The notes beneath the pieces are model-generated. The model searched no databases, was not told the DNA's origin, and saw nothing but the letters and a program-made list of their open reading frames with translations. Below, one piece after another: positions 23,576 through 36,727 of a stretch of 64,000 nucleotides of DNA. The position numbers and the translations under genes were made by a program. How positions within the stretch are numbered: the first letter of the stretch is position 1; each line of letters opens with the position of its first letter. Origin of the DNA: Sacculina carcini (Eukaryota; Arthropoda; Thecostraca; Sacculinidae); assembly GCA_916048095.2 (NCBI GenBank), contig OU696597.1, positions 6,064,485-6,128,484 of the forward strand. Direction: 5' to 3'.

Positions 23576-26500
23576 CCTTGCGGTAGGGGGTTAGAATTCT
23601 GCCGCCGTAGGTGCCGCGTGTCGTAAAAGGCGACTAAAGACAGACATGTCTGGTCAGGTTTCTGCCTGCTACCGGTAACATGTAAGCCGGTACAACCAGC
23701 CGCATGGTCGGAATGTCGGCGACTAATCCGGCCCCCCACTGGCCTATGCCAATGAGGAGGGTGGCCAGACACCCAGCAGGAACAAAAACAAGACCTGTCA
23801 AAGGGCGGATGAGCTGTTTAGCAGCCAACGGCCATCTGGAAACACTCCCCCGTCGGATCGGCAAACAGGATCCTGGCCGCTGAGTGTCACGTCACCCGGG
23901 GTATAGTGGTGGCGTGACGCAACACTCGTCTTTGGCCTGCGCGTCGAACCCCGACGGGGCCGCTGTTTGGCTCCTCGACAATGGAGAGAATGGTCCGACG
24001 CCGGCACGGTTGGCCGGATAGGGCTCAAGAGGGTTAAGGGTGAGGTGCCTGGTGCTCGAGGGGGTCCCGCCCGGTGCAGTGTCCGCCGTTTGCAGTGGGG
24101 CTGCAGTTGCTGGGTCCAGATGGACCGGTGGGGGTCACTGGTCCGGGCCCGATGCTGTAGCTCCCGCGGACTCGTACCGGGCGGAGCTCGCAGCGAGCTC
24201 AGGGGTATTCGGTGCCCGTACAGCGCGCACCACCACTGGCGTGGCATCCCATGCTGGCTCTGCCCGTCCCCCCAGTAGGGCCCCGTGCAGAGGTGGGTGG
24301 TCGTGCGCGCAGAGACAACGATAAATCACATGGCTTCAAATCCCACAACCACCCCAACTGCTGGTCGTCCATCGGGCGATCGGCCACGGCCGCCGAAAGG
24401 TGGCCGTACTCTGAGCCACATGCACGACGAGAGTCGTGTTGCACCTGTGCCGATGGTGCTGGTTTTTACCAGCATCAATGAACACGTTTCACTGTCCTCG
24501 CTGAACCCCTTTCGTCGTCTGGATGGGTTCAAGAACATTGGAGACGCGCCTGTTGAAGCCAGCCGACAGAGAGACGGTTCTCTGCTGGTCAAGTACGCAA
24601 CTGAGACGGCAGCAGCCCGCGCGATGAAGGCCGACACTTTTCGGTATCGCGTGGGATCGGGCAATGAGAAGCGTTGGATGAGCACCCCCATTTCGGTGTG
24701 TGCGCATTCGACACTTAACCATGCCAGAGGCGTTATGTTTTGTTGTGTTGCGCTAGAGGGTGTTGAGAATGAGGAGATATGCGACGGATTGGCATCCCAA
24801 GGTGTCATCCGCGTGGAGCGCATCGTCCGACGGCGTGAGGGTAGCGAGGTGCCAACGCACTCGTTTTTCCTCACGTTTGACGGTGTTGATCTGCCGGATG
24901 ACATCAAGGTCGCTGACATCCGTCAGCGTATCCGAGTCCGCCCCTACGTGCCTAACCCGATGCGGTGCTACAGGTGCCAACGTTTCGGACATACGAGCTC
25001 CCGCTGTAATCGTGCAGAGATCTGTGGACGTTGCTCATCCGAACGGCACACCGCTGCTGATTGCAAAGAGGAATATTTCTGTGTCAATTGCAGGAGTAGC
25101 GGTCATACGTCTTCGTCGCGTGACTGCCCGGAATGGCTGAAGGAGAAAGATATTTTGGCCATTCGCGCTTCCCAGCGCTGCAGTTTCGGCGAGGCGCGTG
25201 CTGTGTACCGCAGCTCGCATCCGTCGGGCCCGTCCTTTGCCGGCACCGTCAAACTGTCAGCTCAACCTCAACAGTCTGTCGGCTCGTTTCTGGAGAAGCT
25301 GACAGTTGGCGACTTTTTCAAGCTGGCGGGACGAATGGGCTTGAAGCTGGTCGTACCTGAGGCTGATAAACATGAGCTTGAACCAATACCGGTTGATGGG
25401 CGGCCTGAGGAGGCTGCCGTGTCGCGGTCGCCAACGGCCGCACCCCAGCGGCCCCAGGCGTCCGTGACCCAGCGGCCCCAGACGGCCGCAACCCAGCGGC
25501 CCAAGGCGGCCGCTCCCCAGCAGCCTGAAAAGGCTGCTGAGCGGCGACCTCAGCGGGTCGCCGATCGGCCGGTCAACCGGCCGACGGACCGTGCTGGCAA
25601 ATCGGCAGCGATGCCGGTGCATCTCTAAAGCGCATCTCTGGGAAGTACCGTCCCACTCATCTGCCTTCTCTGAAGATCAGTGGCGTGGACGTGATATATC
25701 CGGAGCATGTTGCTGACGAAATTGGCCGATATTTAGCGGAGCGCTGTCGTGAAAACGTAGACGACCCTGATTTTGCGGCGATCAAACAGCAGTGCGAGAG
25801 ATCACCCGTTTATTTCTCCACCAGCTGTCAGCTGCCAATCAACAGCGATTTTTCTGCATCTGAGCTGAGAACAGCCTTGCGATCGCTTCGCGATGTGGCA
25901 GAAGCCTCATGCTGAAACGTCCACAACCTCATGCTGAAACGTCTGTCGCCCGAAATGCTGTCCACTTTGCTGCAGGTATTCAATGATCTGTGGAATGGTG
26001 GGCAGTTTCCGGTCTCCTGGCGACGGGCAATCGTGATACCCATCACAAAACAGGGCAAATCGGGCGATCACCCGTCTGACTATCGCCCGATATCGCTTAC
26101 ACGGCTGAACTTTACGCTATCCTGCTGGCCCTGGTTTTTATTCGCTCATCTTCATTTTCATTGTTTTTAGTTTTATCCGACTCCCTTAGTGCTTTATATT
26201 CATTATCGTCTTTCTCCTTACATCCTCTTATACAGAGGATTTTTAACTCTCTTGACATCATCCATCACCAGGGCAAGCGTGTAAGGTTCTGCTGGATTCC
26301 GGCCCATATTGGTATTTTGGGCAATGAGCGTGCTGACAGAGCCGCAAAAAGAGCTGCTGAACGAGACTTATATTAAATTTATTTTAACTTCCGTACTCGG
26401 ACCTTTATCCTATTATACATCGTTTCATCCGTTTTCGCTGGCAGTTCTCCTGGGACGAATGTGGTTCTAACAAATTAAAAGCAGTGAAGCCCGAAATCGG

Positions 26501-26990
26501 ACATTGGATGTGCTCTCGTCGCCGGAAGAGGTCCGAGGAAGTGGCGCTCTGTCGTCTGCGTGTGGGTCACTCGTACGACACGCATCGCCATCTTCTACTC
26601 GGACAACCTGAACCCACGTGCAGCGCATGTAATGCACGTCTCTACGTGCAACACATCCTGGTGGAATGTCCAGCATTCTCAGAGGCGCGTCAACGTTTTC
26701 TTGGATCCCTTCGGACTATTGACGAGGTTCTTGGACAGGAGCAATCGGCGGTCATTGAGGGCCGCATTTTTTAATTTTTACGGCTTTTGCCTTTTATAAT
26801 TATTTATTGATTTTTATTCTTCTGACTTTCATATGCATATCACTCAACGTCACGTATATTTATTTCATCGCTCCATTACGTCCATTACATTCATATGCAT
26901 AGTTTTAGTTTAATTTAGACAGACTGGGGGGTGCCATATGGTCCTAGAGGCCGGTGCACCCCTAAAACTCAATAAACAACAATCAATCCA
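23576..26990 (+). mobile_element. I-type LINE with RNase H, internally deleted (LINE-D)
   Basis: The element starts with a head containing GTCGTAAAAGGCGACTAA (23618-23635). A long GC-rich 5' region and ORF1 (24285-25628) follow. ORF2 is only partly present: an RT N-terminal region (about 25685-26100, with DYRPISLT) is fused directly to RNase H (AELYAILLALVFI, LSDSLSALYSL, WIPAHIGILGNERADRAAK; 26105-26375) and the cysteine/histidine tail (CSACNARLYVQHILVEC). The endonuclease and the RT catalytic core are deleted, so it is dead. The 3' end is near 26990 after AATAAACAACAATC. The lineage is inferred from the RNase H and tail. GC content is clearly above that of the neighbours. Confidence 0.85.
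24285..25628 (+). CDS. LINE-D ORF1, Gag-like RNA-binding protein
   Basis: A 447-residue open frame; a better start may be the methionine at 24330 (MASNPTTTPT). The N-terminal half is proline-rich. The middle resembles the ORF1 fold of I and R1-type LINEs (VPMVLVFTSI, NPMRCYRCQRFGHTSS). Three zinc knuckles follow: CYRCQRFGHTSSRC, CGRCSSERHTAADC and CVNCRSSGHTSSSRDC (about residues 228-285). The C-terminal tail has imperfect repeats around QRPQ(A/T) (about residues 385-420). The role in the family is binding LINE RNA into RNPs. It is intact although ORF2 is not. Confidence 0.8.
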   Translation: MQRWVVVRAETTINHMASNPTTTPTAGRPSGDRPRPPKGGRTLSHMHDESRVAPVPMVLVFTSINEHVSLSSLNPFRRLDGFKNIGDAPVEASRQRDGSLLVKYATETAAARAMKADTFRYRVGSGNEKRWMSTPISVCAHSTLNHARGVMFCCVALEGVENEEICDGLASQGVIRVERIVRRREGSEVPTHSFFLTFDGVDLPDDIKVADIRQRIRVRPYVPNPMRCYRCQRFGHTSSRCNRAEICGRCSSERHTAADCKEEYFCVNCRSSGHTSSSRDCPEWLKEKDILAIRASQRCSFGEARAVYRSSHPSGPSFAGTVKLSAQPQQSVGSFLEKLTVGDFFKLAGRMGLKLVVPEADKHELEPIPVDGRPEEAAVSRSPTAAPQRPQASVTQRPQTAATQRPKAAAPQQPEKAAERRPQRVADRPVNRPTDRAGKSAAMPVHL

Positions 26991-28964
26991 AGGATATTGC
27001 CACCATCAATTGGAACTGGATCTTTTGAAATATGTCCACATCTTCGCAGGTGCTCAATAGCATCTGTTGGATCAATTTTCGACACATCCACCATAATATC
27101 GTCAATGTACGAATCAGTGGGATTTGCCACGGCTGATGACTGACCTATCATCGTGCGAAGTATCCTAGTAATAATTCGAGGAGCCGAGCACAAGCCGAAA
27201 CCCGATCTGTTTAAACAGTACGTCACACTCCCATGTCTAACAAGCTGATACTTCCAGAGCTGTGGATCAACATGGATTTGGAGATAGGCTGATTTCAGAT
27301 CAATCAGACACGCTGATTGACGCGCCTACTGTCCTCCACTGTCTCAGTTTTTCAGTACACACGTCTATGAAGTCATCTCCAGTATGACTACTAACAAATG
27401 TGTTCAACTCCCTAAAATCGATCACTGGGCGCACTTTCTTCTTTGTTGGTTGATACGCAGCAAACAAGGGCAGCATCCTTCTCTCCGTCTCAGCACCGTC
27501 TCTCACATAGTCGTGCTACGTGCGCAATATATCATCATCTATCCATTGCTGAAGTTCACTCTAGAACTCTTCTTTAATTCCACCCTTCAGTGTCTGTTCA
27601 TAGCATTCCACCCTCTGAGTCAACACGGTGGCATCGCCCTTCATTTTCACTCTACTGTCCATCGCTTGCCATCAAACTGTGCTGAAAAATTCTTATCATC
27701 AACGCCACAGAAGATTGCATTATTGATACCAACTCTACATGACTTGCACACTTCATGCTCCAAATCATTTACGTCTTTTCTAACTGCTACCTCACAGCTC
27801 TCGTAATCAAGGATTTGAGACGTCCGAATCTCACACAACGATTCGCTATTAACACATATTCAAATTAGCCAATCAAATTCATTCCAAGAATTGCATCGAA
27901 TCCATTCATAACATCAGACATTACAAGTGTTCTTTGTTCCACTTTTAAGCAAATTGTCTTGATACAAACGTCACAGACGTCAGAACAAAGAACTTCACGT
28001 CCGTCCACTGTCACAATACGTTTGGCTTGCTTGCTTGCGGCATATCAATTCCAATCTCCCAGATATAATCGTTGTGAAGCATCCGGTGTCCACCAAAGCT
28101 TTGGATTGTATTTCAGACACGTCCACTGCTATACGGGGTAGTCGATCATCAGGCGCCTTCACTGCACTTCGGGGAAAACCACTGGCACAGAGGCTCCTCT
28201 GTTCCCGTTTCCCGACTTACAACGTGCTGCTACATGTCCAATCTTGCCACATTGGTAACATCTTACCGCATCTTCGAGCAATGCTGTGACATGTGAGGCC
28301 CTCAACACGTGTATCATCGCCCAAAACAATTCTTCACAGAGGACCTGACACCAGCAGGTTGACTGCAGGTCACACCGGACGCAATAACACCTGCTGAGGC
28401 AGCCACAGTAGCAACGCTCGAATTATTCGTCTCCGTCCGCGCCAATATTCGAGCCTTTGTCTAAAGGACACTCATTTTCACTTGATCTAACGCTTCTTCT
28501 TGGAATGCACGAATATATCCTGTCAGGAAACCCACTCACAAACGCTAGTCTTACAGCCACTTCAAGAGCATCATCTTTCCACCCGCACAATCCAGCTAGT
28601 CGTCTAATATTGTTGGCATAGACGTCAACCTGTTCACCTTCCCACTTGATGTTCTTGAACATAACAAAAGACGCCACAGAGCTCGTGGTGAATGCATCTC
28701 TCAGCGTTGATTTAATAACCTCGTAATCAGCCTGCGCTGCGTCGTCCAGCTCAAGATATAATGGCAGGGCAGCACATTCAAGGAACAGCAGTACAAACGT
28801 TTGCAGCTCTGTCACACCTGTCAATCTTGCCACCAACTCTGCTTTTTTCAACCATGCCATCACATCACCGGTTCCATCGAAACTCTTCAGCATTTCACTG
28901 CGCCATGACCTTGCACTCGCTGTTGAAGCCGAAATAGCTTGTGGTTTCATGTCCATCATGAAGC
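26991..28964 (-). mobile_element. Ty3/Gypsy-like fossil, 5' half (Gypsy-B copy 2)
   Basis: From 28959 downwards the minus strand shows a Gag (SFDGTGDVMAWLKKAEL, residues similar to Gypsy-B copy 1), a protease region (about 28200-28000) and RT (PVIDFRELNTFV about 27430; SYIDDIMVD about 27100). It ends abruptly at about 26991 beside the I-type LINE. It is interrupted right before the Gag start by Gypsy-A (28965-39175); the leader continues at 39176. Broken several times and older than Gypsy-A. Confidence 0.8.
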
Positions 28965-30237
28965 TGTGGGGCTTGTGTGTGTCCTTAAGGCCGATAATAG
29001 CTTTCACTTTTCACCACCAGATGTCGCATGAGCGTAGCATGTTCCGGCCCGCAGGCATAACGGCTCACTTATATCTCGAATGCGTCTTAACTCCAGGTGG
29101 CGCGCAGATATAACAAAATGTTGATAGCTGTAAAATGGCCTAGCATATCATTGTGCTCCGACAATGTTTCATGACACCACGTATTCTGCATTGAAACACA
29201 GCTTGTGAGATTTAAGCACATGTAATAATTCATTTGTATTTGATGCTCGTACTAAAATTACTGTAGATCATTTATCAATATTCCTGCTGATATGTGCAGA
29301 TATAATCTGTATATGTCCTGCGTTGACGCCAATACATATATCACACCTACATTGGTGACCCTCACGAGATCAGCTTTTACGGAATAACTACGTCGTAAGT
29401 AAGCTTTACGGCAAAACATATGACATTTTAGGTTACGGCGCCTTCTGGCGTTTGGTCCAACTTCTCGTATTGGCAACCGTGGTGCAGTGGCTCATCCTTG
29501 ATCGCCTCAAAGAGTGCCCATTCGGGTGCCTGGTAGGGCTGGGCAGGAACCGTGAAAATTGATACCCACGGTTCCGGATCCGTAGGGCAGTGGAACCGTT
29601 GGAACCGGTTCCGCTTGGATGAAAAAAAAAATTTTCTGTGCGCATAGGTAGGGGCCACTCAATGTTTAGAGATCACCCAAAGGGAGAAGACACAAAAGAG
29701 AGTTGGCATAGATGAACGTTTGGCTGGGAAAATAACAAATGTTTATATAAATTCAAATTTTTCTTGAAAGTCAAAGTTCTATCAGTTTCATTATAGTGGG
29801 TATTCTCACAAAATTAAATTCATCATTTAATAAATTTCATTTTTGTGGGGGATGCTCATTTTGTTTTTTTTGGGTGAGTGAAGCATATAACTCTTGACTA
29901 CGGCCCTGTAATTTGAAGAAAAAGCTTTAATATTCAATGAAGACATTAACAAAGCATTATAATCTCTATATTTAACAACAGAAAAATGCATACAATGCTG
30001 ACACAGTAATGTGGCTAATGCTGCAAAAATGTGCTTAATAGTCAATGTACTTTCCAATATAAACAATGTTTGCGTATCGCCTGTTACATAATATCGCAAA
30101 CAAACAATAATTTGATTTCGGCTATTGCCCGAAAACGTTCGCTTATTCCGTAACGCACACGTTCACACACACACATACACAAAACGCGTATATATTACAT
30201 ATTTTTATTCAAAAAGAAAATCATATTTATGTTTCCG

Positions 30238-30365
30238 TCTTTGAGACTGTTCCGTCTGTGTGATATCCATTCACCGGCTTTTGAAAATAAACGTTCAGAT
30301 GGAACGGAAGATGCCGGTGTGCACAAATATTTTGTCCCACTTCATGCAGTCGAGGCAGTAACAAC
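30238..30365 (-). pseudogene. hAT transposase C-terminal remnant
   Basis: The minus strand encodes PASSVPSERLFSKAG then EWISHRRNSLKD, the hallmark hAT C-terminal dimerisation region. Just upstream LPRLHEVG continues the motif in another frame, and a stop precedes it in this frame. Further coding upstream is too decayed to identify. It shows that hAT-2 descends from an autonomous element. Confidence 0.8.
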
Positions 30366-31910
30366 ACTCGGTCCCTCCACCATGATAATGGATTCTTTCT
30401 CGGGAGACGTGAAATCGAAAATATGAAAAATATGAATTTGAATAGTTATATATCGAGGCATATTGGCAATTTCGCAACAATTCCATATTAGCGATATAAT
30501 GCTCGTTCTCGGGTTAAAATAAAGTCGCATTTGGAAGAAGTATGTTAGTTATTAGTATGACTAAATGCTTAAATGATAAAATATACGCCGAGTTCAACAA
30601 AAGAGTGATTTTCCCCTTAACGACCTCATTGAGTGATCATTATGAGATTCAATGATGAATATTGTGAACATTTCCGTAATAATCGCAAGGTCACTAAGGC
30701 CCTCTGCTACGCTACTAATGTTGGAGCACTACAAGAATAAATAGAAACTAAAAAATAAGAGAGAAATTGATAAAAATGCCATTTTAATAAGTACAAACAA
30801 TTTCTTATATTGAACAATTATGCATGATAATGTATAAAAATAAGTCAAAAACAATTTTTTCTCACCACTCAAGTGTACACGGTGGACCTCACTAGATTCA
30901 ACTAAACAGCTTAAACACTAGTTGAGATGTTGGCGCTGGCAGTTTGACTGACAAATAATTTGTCCTTAGCCGCGTACAACCAAGGCAGCCTGCTGATTTC
31001 AGTCATAACAGATTCTGAGTGAAAACACGGTTTCCACACAAATATGACCAGATTCATCAATGTCCACACAATCTGACTTCCTTCCAGGATTTTCACGCAC
31101 ATTTTGTTCGATACAAACAAACTTAGCAGGCATCTTTCTCGCCTGGTTCACACCTGTATGGGTTTTTACATTCTTTGTGGGCGATACGTCAAATGTGATC
31201 GATTTGCCGTGATCACAACTTTGGTCATGTATGCTTGTGTGCATTAGAATGGGTGGATTATTTACTTTTCCAAAAGTTTAACTATTACCAAGCTGCGGTA
31301 GATACATTTTTTCATTCTGATTCCGAAAATGTATATTTTATTGGATTCAATGAGAAAACCTTTTCCGTAAGTCAAGTTGAAACATCCATATTGTCGTAAA
31401 ATTGCGATCGTGTAGCGTATAATTGGCTGCCTTTGATTTTAAATTTATTGTTGTTTGTTTGTTTGTTTGATTGTTGAATTGTAATTGAAGTCACCATGGA
31501 AAAGATACAGTTTTCATGCAGATTTAGAAAAATGTTGTATCAACATTCATGCGATACTTTTTCGCTCAAATTAGCTGAAAATGCGGTTATTTAATCAAAT
31601 TCGGGTAATCATACGCCAAAAAATAATATATTAATAATATATTTAATAAAATAAGCGTAATAAATGATATGTATTAAATTTAGTATTATACCTCGTGTAA
31701 TATGACTCTGCGCACACAGATTTACCTGCAAATAGTGTACATGTATTTCAGAAAAAAGAAGACAATATAATACGCATTTTTTAAGTACACGTGAAAAACT
31801 GCATTCACCGCAATTTCATATTAGCGTTAATTCTAAAACGCACCGTAGTGTTCATGTAGTGTGTGCGCAATGCGCATACATTTTCCTGTCAGTCCTGATA
31901 CTAAGATCCG

Positions 31911-32150
31911 TGTGGACCCGGGTCGAGAATCGGAACCGTGTGGACTCGGATCCGTGTGGACCCGGGTCCGAGAATCGGAACCGTGTGGACTCGGATCCGT
32001 GTGGACCCGGGTCCGAGTATCGGAACCGTGTAGACTCGGATCCGTGTGGACCCGGGTCCGAGAATCGGAACCGTGTGGACTCGGATCCGTGTGGACTCGG
32101 ATCCGAGAATCGGAACCGTGTGGACTCGGATCCGTGTGGACCCGGTTCCA
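31911..32150. repeat. minisatellite, about 45-bp unit, about 5 copies
   Basis: Tandem units built from GTGTGGACTCGGATCC and GTGTGGACCCGGGTCC with GAGAATCGGAACC. The array lies next to the right terminus of hAT-2, whose GGAACCGGTTCC motif resembles the unit ends. Open frames on both strands are artefacts of the stop-free unit. Confidence 0.85.
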
Positions 32151-35100
32151 GAACCGGTTCCGAGTCTCGGACCCGGTTCCAATACCCACGTAGCAGAATC
32201 GTCAGAACCGGTTCCGGAACCGGTTCCTGCCCAGCCCTAGTGCCTGGCTGTGACCTGGTGGTCTTAACGGGCTAAATACGGAGTGCGCTTGCGCAGTCTT
32301 GACCGCCAAACATACCACATTCACATCGCCATGCATTCACAGTTGAACCAGGATTTGGTTACTCTGACTCACGCGCACACTTCTGTGTCTTTTTGTCAGT
32401 GCGCGTGGTCAAGTCGGTGGCACCCAAGTCGCTTCAGTGACTTGCCACTCACCCAGACCCGGGCCGACCTCTGCGCAGCCTTAACGGCTTCACACGGCGC
32501 TTGTGTATCACACACACAAAAGCGTGGCTGCGACTTGGTGATCTTAACGGGCGATCTTAAAGCGTATTCACTTATACGCTTATACGGCGTGCACTTGTAC
32601 CTGTTACGCTTGATCACCAGACCTACCGTAAATGAGCCCTTGTGTTCACTGTCGATTGCCAAAACACTTTCATGCGCTTGACTCGACAGTGTTCAAACAT
32701 CAGTGTTCACACATCATTTTCACATCTATCGGTGAATTTTCACTGGGTCTGCACACCGACTCCGGTCCGTGAACCTTGCAACACCTGCAGTGGAATTTTC
32801 ATTGATATCTGGTTCCTGTGACACAAGTTTCACATGGCGACATTTTTTCGGTGAAATGGTTACTGCATCAGAGCCAACAAGTGACTCGTTTTCTTCTGCA
32901 GTCGCCCTGGGTCCACTTCCGATCTTCTACGAGGAAGACATCTGCATTTGGCTGTTGCAATTACAGCTATACTTCGCCAGGGGCTGCATCACAAGCCAGA
33001 TCGCTAAATTTTAGATTGCTGCGTCCAAGATACCAGCTCACATCCTCAGAGATTACGCCGATCTTCTGCAATCATCGTCACCAAACATCTACGATGAGAT
33101 CGTGACAGCGTTGAAAACCCGTTCGGGAAGAACTGTCGCAGCCGAACTCAATCAAATTTTGGCGAAACAACAATTCGGCGACAGACGTCCATCGCAGTTT
33201 CTCCGTCACCTGCAAGATGTGGCGAGCACCCATAGAGGTGTCCGAGACAACAACGCCGAAATTGTGCGTCAAATATTCATGAACGCCATGCCAGACGACA
33301 TTCTTCCAATTCTCCAGTCGTTTCCTCCTACAACTCCACCGGAACAACTCGCTGAAGCATGTGACAGAACTATGAGTCTCGCAAACAGCCGAAACAGTCA
33401 CCCATATGTTCATGCTGTATCCGACGACAATCGACAATCAGCTGTCAACGTAACTAAACAAGCTGATGAAATCTTCAGGTCCGTCGCGTCGACGAAGCAT
33501 AAATCCATCCAGCTCCCGCCGACAAAACCAGGATAACACTCGAAACGGCGACCGAAACAATCTTTGCTGGTACCATGCCAAATTCGGCAGTCATGCGAAC
33601 AAATGCGTAACACCTTGTCAGTTTTCGGAAAACTAGCTAGGGGTCTTGTCGAACTCTGCATACATACTCCCTAGCTACACGCAGCAACAGTAACACGATC
33701 TTGTCACTGTTCAATCCTCTCACGAATCGGACATTTCCGGTTGATTCAGGCAGCCAATTTAGCGTGATATCGCCCTCACATGCCGACCGCAAGAACGGCA
33801 CCAGTGGCTACGACCTGCTTGCTGCTATTAACTCCAAAATCGACACATACGGCCGTCAAACGCTCACGCTAAGCCTCAACTTGTGCCCATGATTTACGTA
33901 GGAATTTTTAATTGCTGACGTGTCATGCCCTTTCCTCGGCTCCGATTTTTTTATCGCATCACAACCTGCTCGTCGAAGTCAGAAACAAAAACTCATTTAT
34001 TCAACCACGTCACTCTAAATCAGAGGTAAGCGCGTATTATTTATGCCTTTAAGTTTGTCTGCTTCAATGCCTTAAGCAAATTGTGATATTCTGGACTTAC
34101 TCAAGAGTTTTCCGAACATCTTGCGACCGACTGTACAAAGTGAAATCCTCCATCCAACAACACATCCCATCATGACAACCGGACCACCGATTCACATTAA
34201 ACCACGTCGCGTGTCACCTGATAAGCAAGCCATAATGAAAGCCGAATTTCAGCGTATGCTCGAAACAGGCGTGGCACGGCCGAGCAAAAGTGAATACGCC
34301 TCTCCGGTACATATGGTCCCAAAAAAGTGCTCGCAAGAGTGGCGACCGTGTGGAGATTACCGTGCACTGAACCGCGTAACCCTACCGGACCGCTACCCGC
34401 TACTTGCACGACTTCACGACTGTGCTGAGCAGTGCAACAATATTTTCACGCATTGATTTAGTAAAGGCGTTCAATCAAATCCCAATTCACCCAGACGATG
34501 TAAATAAAACCGCTCTGACCACACAATTCGGTCTCTTCGAAATGCTGCGCATACCATACGGGTTACGGAACAGTGCACAAACCTTCCAGCGTTTCATCGA
34601 CGGAGTCTTGCGTGGGATCGACGATATTTTCACCTACATCGATGGCTTCAACTGATCTTGAACATCATCTCAAAACATTGTCTGACGTGTTCGCTCGCCT
34701 CAACAAATACGGTGTTGTCCTCAACCCGTCCAAATGCGAGTTCGGCAAATCCGATATAATTTTTCTCGGACACAAATTGTCTTCTGCCGGTATGTGCCCT
34801 ACAGACGAACGTGTCGAATCCATCAAAGCCTTTCCACTACCGAAAAACCAGCAATGTCTCCAACGGTTCTTGGGAATGGTGAATTTTTATCACCGATTCA
34901 TCAAAAACGCTGCTTCACTTCTAGCGCCACTGCATGCTATGATTAAGCACAGCAAGAAGTCATCAAAACTTCCAATCAAATGGACAAGTGAACAACAACA
35001 AACATTTCACGACATCAAAACAGCTTTGGCCGCAACTACCACCTTAGCGTATTCGCATCATAAAGCTCAATTGAGTCTTGCGTGCGATGCCAGCGATGTT

Positions 35101-36727
35101 GCTATAGGTGCCATCCTGCAAGAAAACCTTAACGGTGAAAAACAACCTCTTGGATTCTTCTCCAGAGAGCTCACACTTGCGCAACAACAATACAGCACAT
35201 TTTTCCGCGAGCTTCTTGCTGTTTACTCCGCAATCCGACACTTCAAACCATGGTTGGAAGGTGCACATTTAATTGTATATACAGATCATAAACCTCTAGT
35301 CAATGCTCTTCAATCTTGCAACCCTCACCATGTTTCACGTGACCAGAGATATATGACATATATCCTCGAGTTCACATCAGACATCCAACACATCGCAGGA
35401 AATTTGAACTCGCCGGCCGACGCCCTACCAAGAGTAAATGACATCAGTACAACCATCACGCCTGAAGTCATCTCGGCACATCAAGATGTCAAAATATTGC
35501 AAAATCAACTCTCACTGAAATTGCAAAAAGTCACAATTCCAGGTACAGATACACAGCTCATTTGTGATTGTTCAACCGACAGACACCGACCATTTGTACC
35601 TGACATATCACTCTCGCACTATTTGACCAATTGCATCAATTGTCACATTCTGGTTGTCGTGCAATGCAACGTCTAATTGCATCACGGTACGCCTGGCCAA
35701 ACATGCGAGTTGACATTCTTAAGTGGTGCAGAACGCGCCTCAAATGCCAAAGAGATTTGACGTCATTCACATGGACCTTGTGAGACCTTTGCCGTCGTGT
35801 GATGGTCATTCATACATCCTGACCATGACCGATTGGCACACGCGCTGGCCAGAAGCTATCCCGATCCCGAGAGCGACAACAGAAGTCATTTTTCAAACGA
35901 TTCTTCATCATTGGATATCTCGATTCGGTGTACCATCATCACCGATAGAGGAGCACAATTCACCTCGAAACTCTGGCAGCAGCTGTGGAGCTCCCTCGGT
36001 GTGCAGCACAAAATGACCACGAGCTATCATCCTCAAGCAAATGGGATGATCGAACGTTTCCACCGCCAACTTAAATCAGTCTTGCGCTATGAAAATGGTG
36101 CAACAAACTGGATCACCCGTCTCTCATTTGTTTTGCTCGGAATTCGCACGACTTCAGAGCCCAGGCAATTTTGTACATCCAAGTTCATCAACAGCTTCAT
36201 CAATCGAAATGAGTCAGATACAAAACTTCATGAAAAAAATATCACCATCGCTATCTCGATCGTCTTCCATGAAAGTGTTCATTCACCCTCATTTGTGTTC
36301 AACCTCACGTGTACTATTGAGAAAAGACGCCTATACTGCTCCATTATCTTTAAAGTGCAACGGGCCATATCGCGTCATTACGAGGAAAGATAAAACATTC
36401 ATCATCGATTGCAAAGGAAGTCCCGAAGAAGTACCCATCGATAGATTGAAGCCGGCCTTCATCGAAAATGCAGATCTGGACGACGAGCCCGACGACGATT
36501 CGCATTCTACAATTCTGCACCATCGAATTCAGCCTCCGAACACAATGTATCCTCCACACACACATGTGTTTTTCACATTCGATGTACGTAATTATTTTTT
36601 TCACAAGGTGGGAGTATGTGTGGGGCTTGTGTGTCCTAAAGGCCGATAATAGCTTTCTCGCTTCACCACCAGATGTCGCATGAGCGTAGCATGTTCCGGC
36701 CCGCAGGCATAACGGCTCACTCGTATC

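Larger units (their letters stand above)
29534..32239. mobile_element. hAT DNA transposon (hAT-2), 2.7 kb
   Basis: Termini are TAGGGCTGGGCAGGAACCGT and, at the right, GGTTCCTGCCCAGCCCTA, an inverted pair. An exact 8-bp target duplication GTGCCTGG flanks it (29526-29533 and 32240-32247). It lies in the leader of Gypsy-A, between the primer site and Gag. The interior is AT-rich and contains a dead transposase end (30238-30365, minus) and a minisatellite (about 31911-32150). A left-end fragment of the same family is at 17134-17418. Confidence 0.9.

Noticed and set aside
31833-32275. Repetitive proteins on both strands
   Set aside because: Caused by the 45-bp minisatellite of hAT-2.
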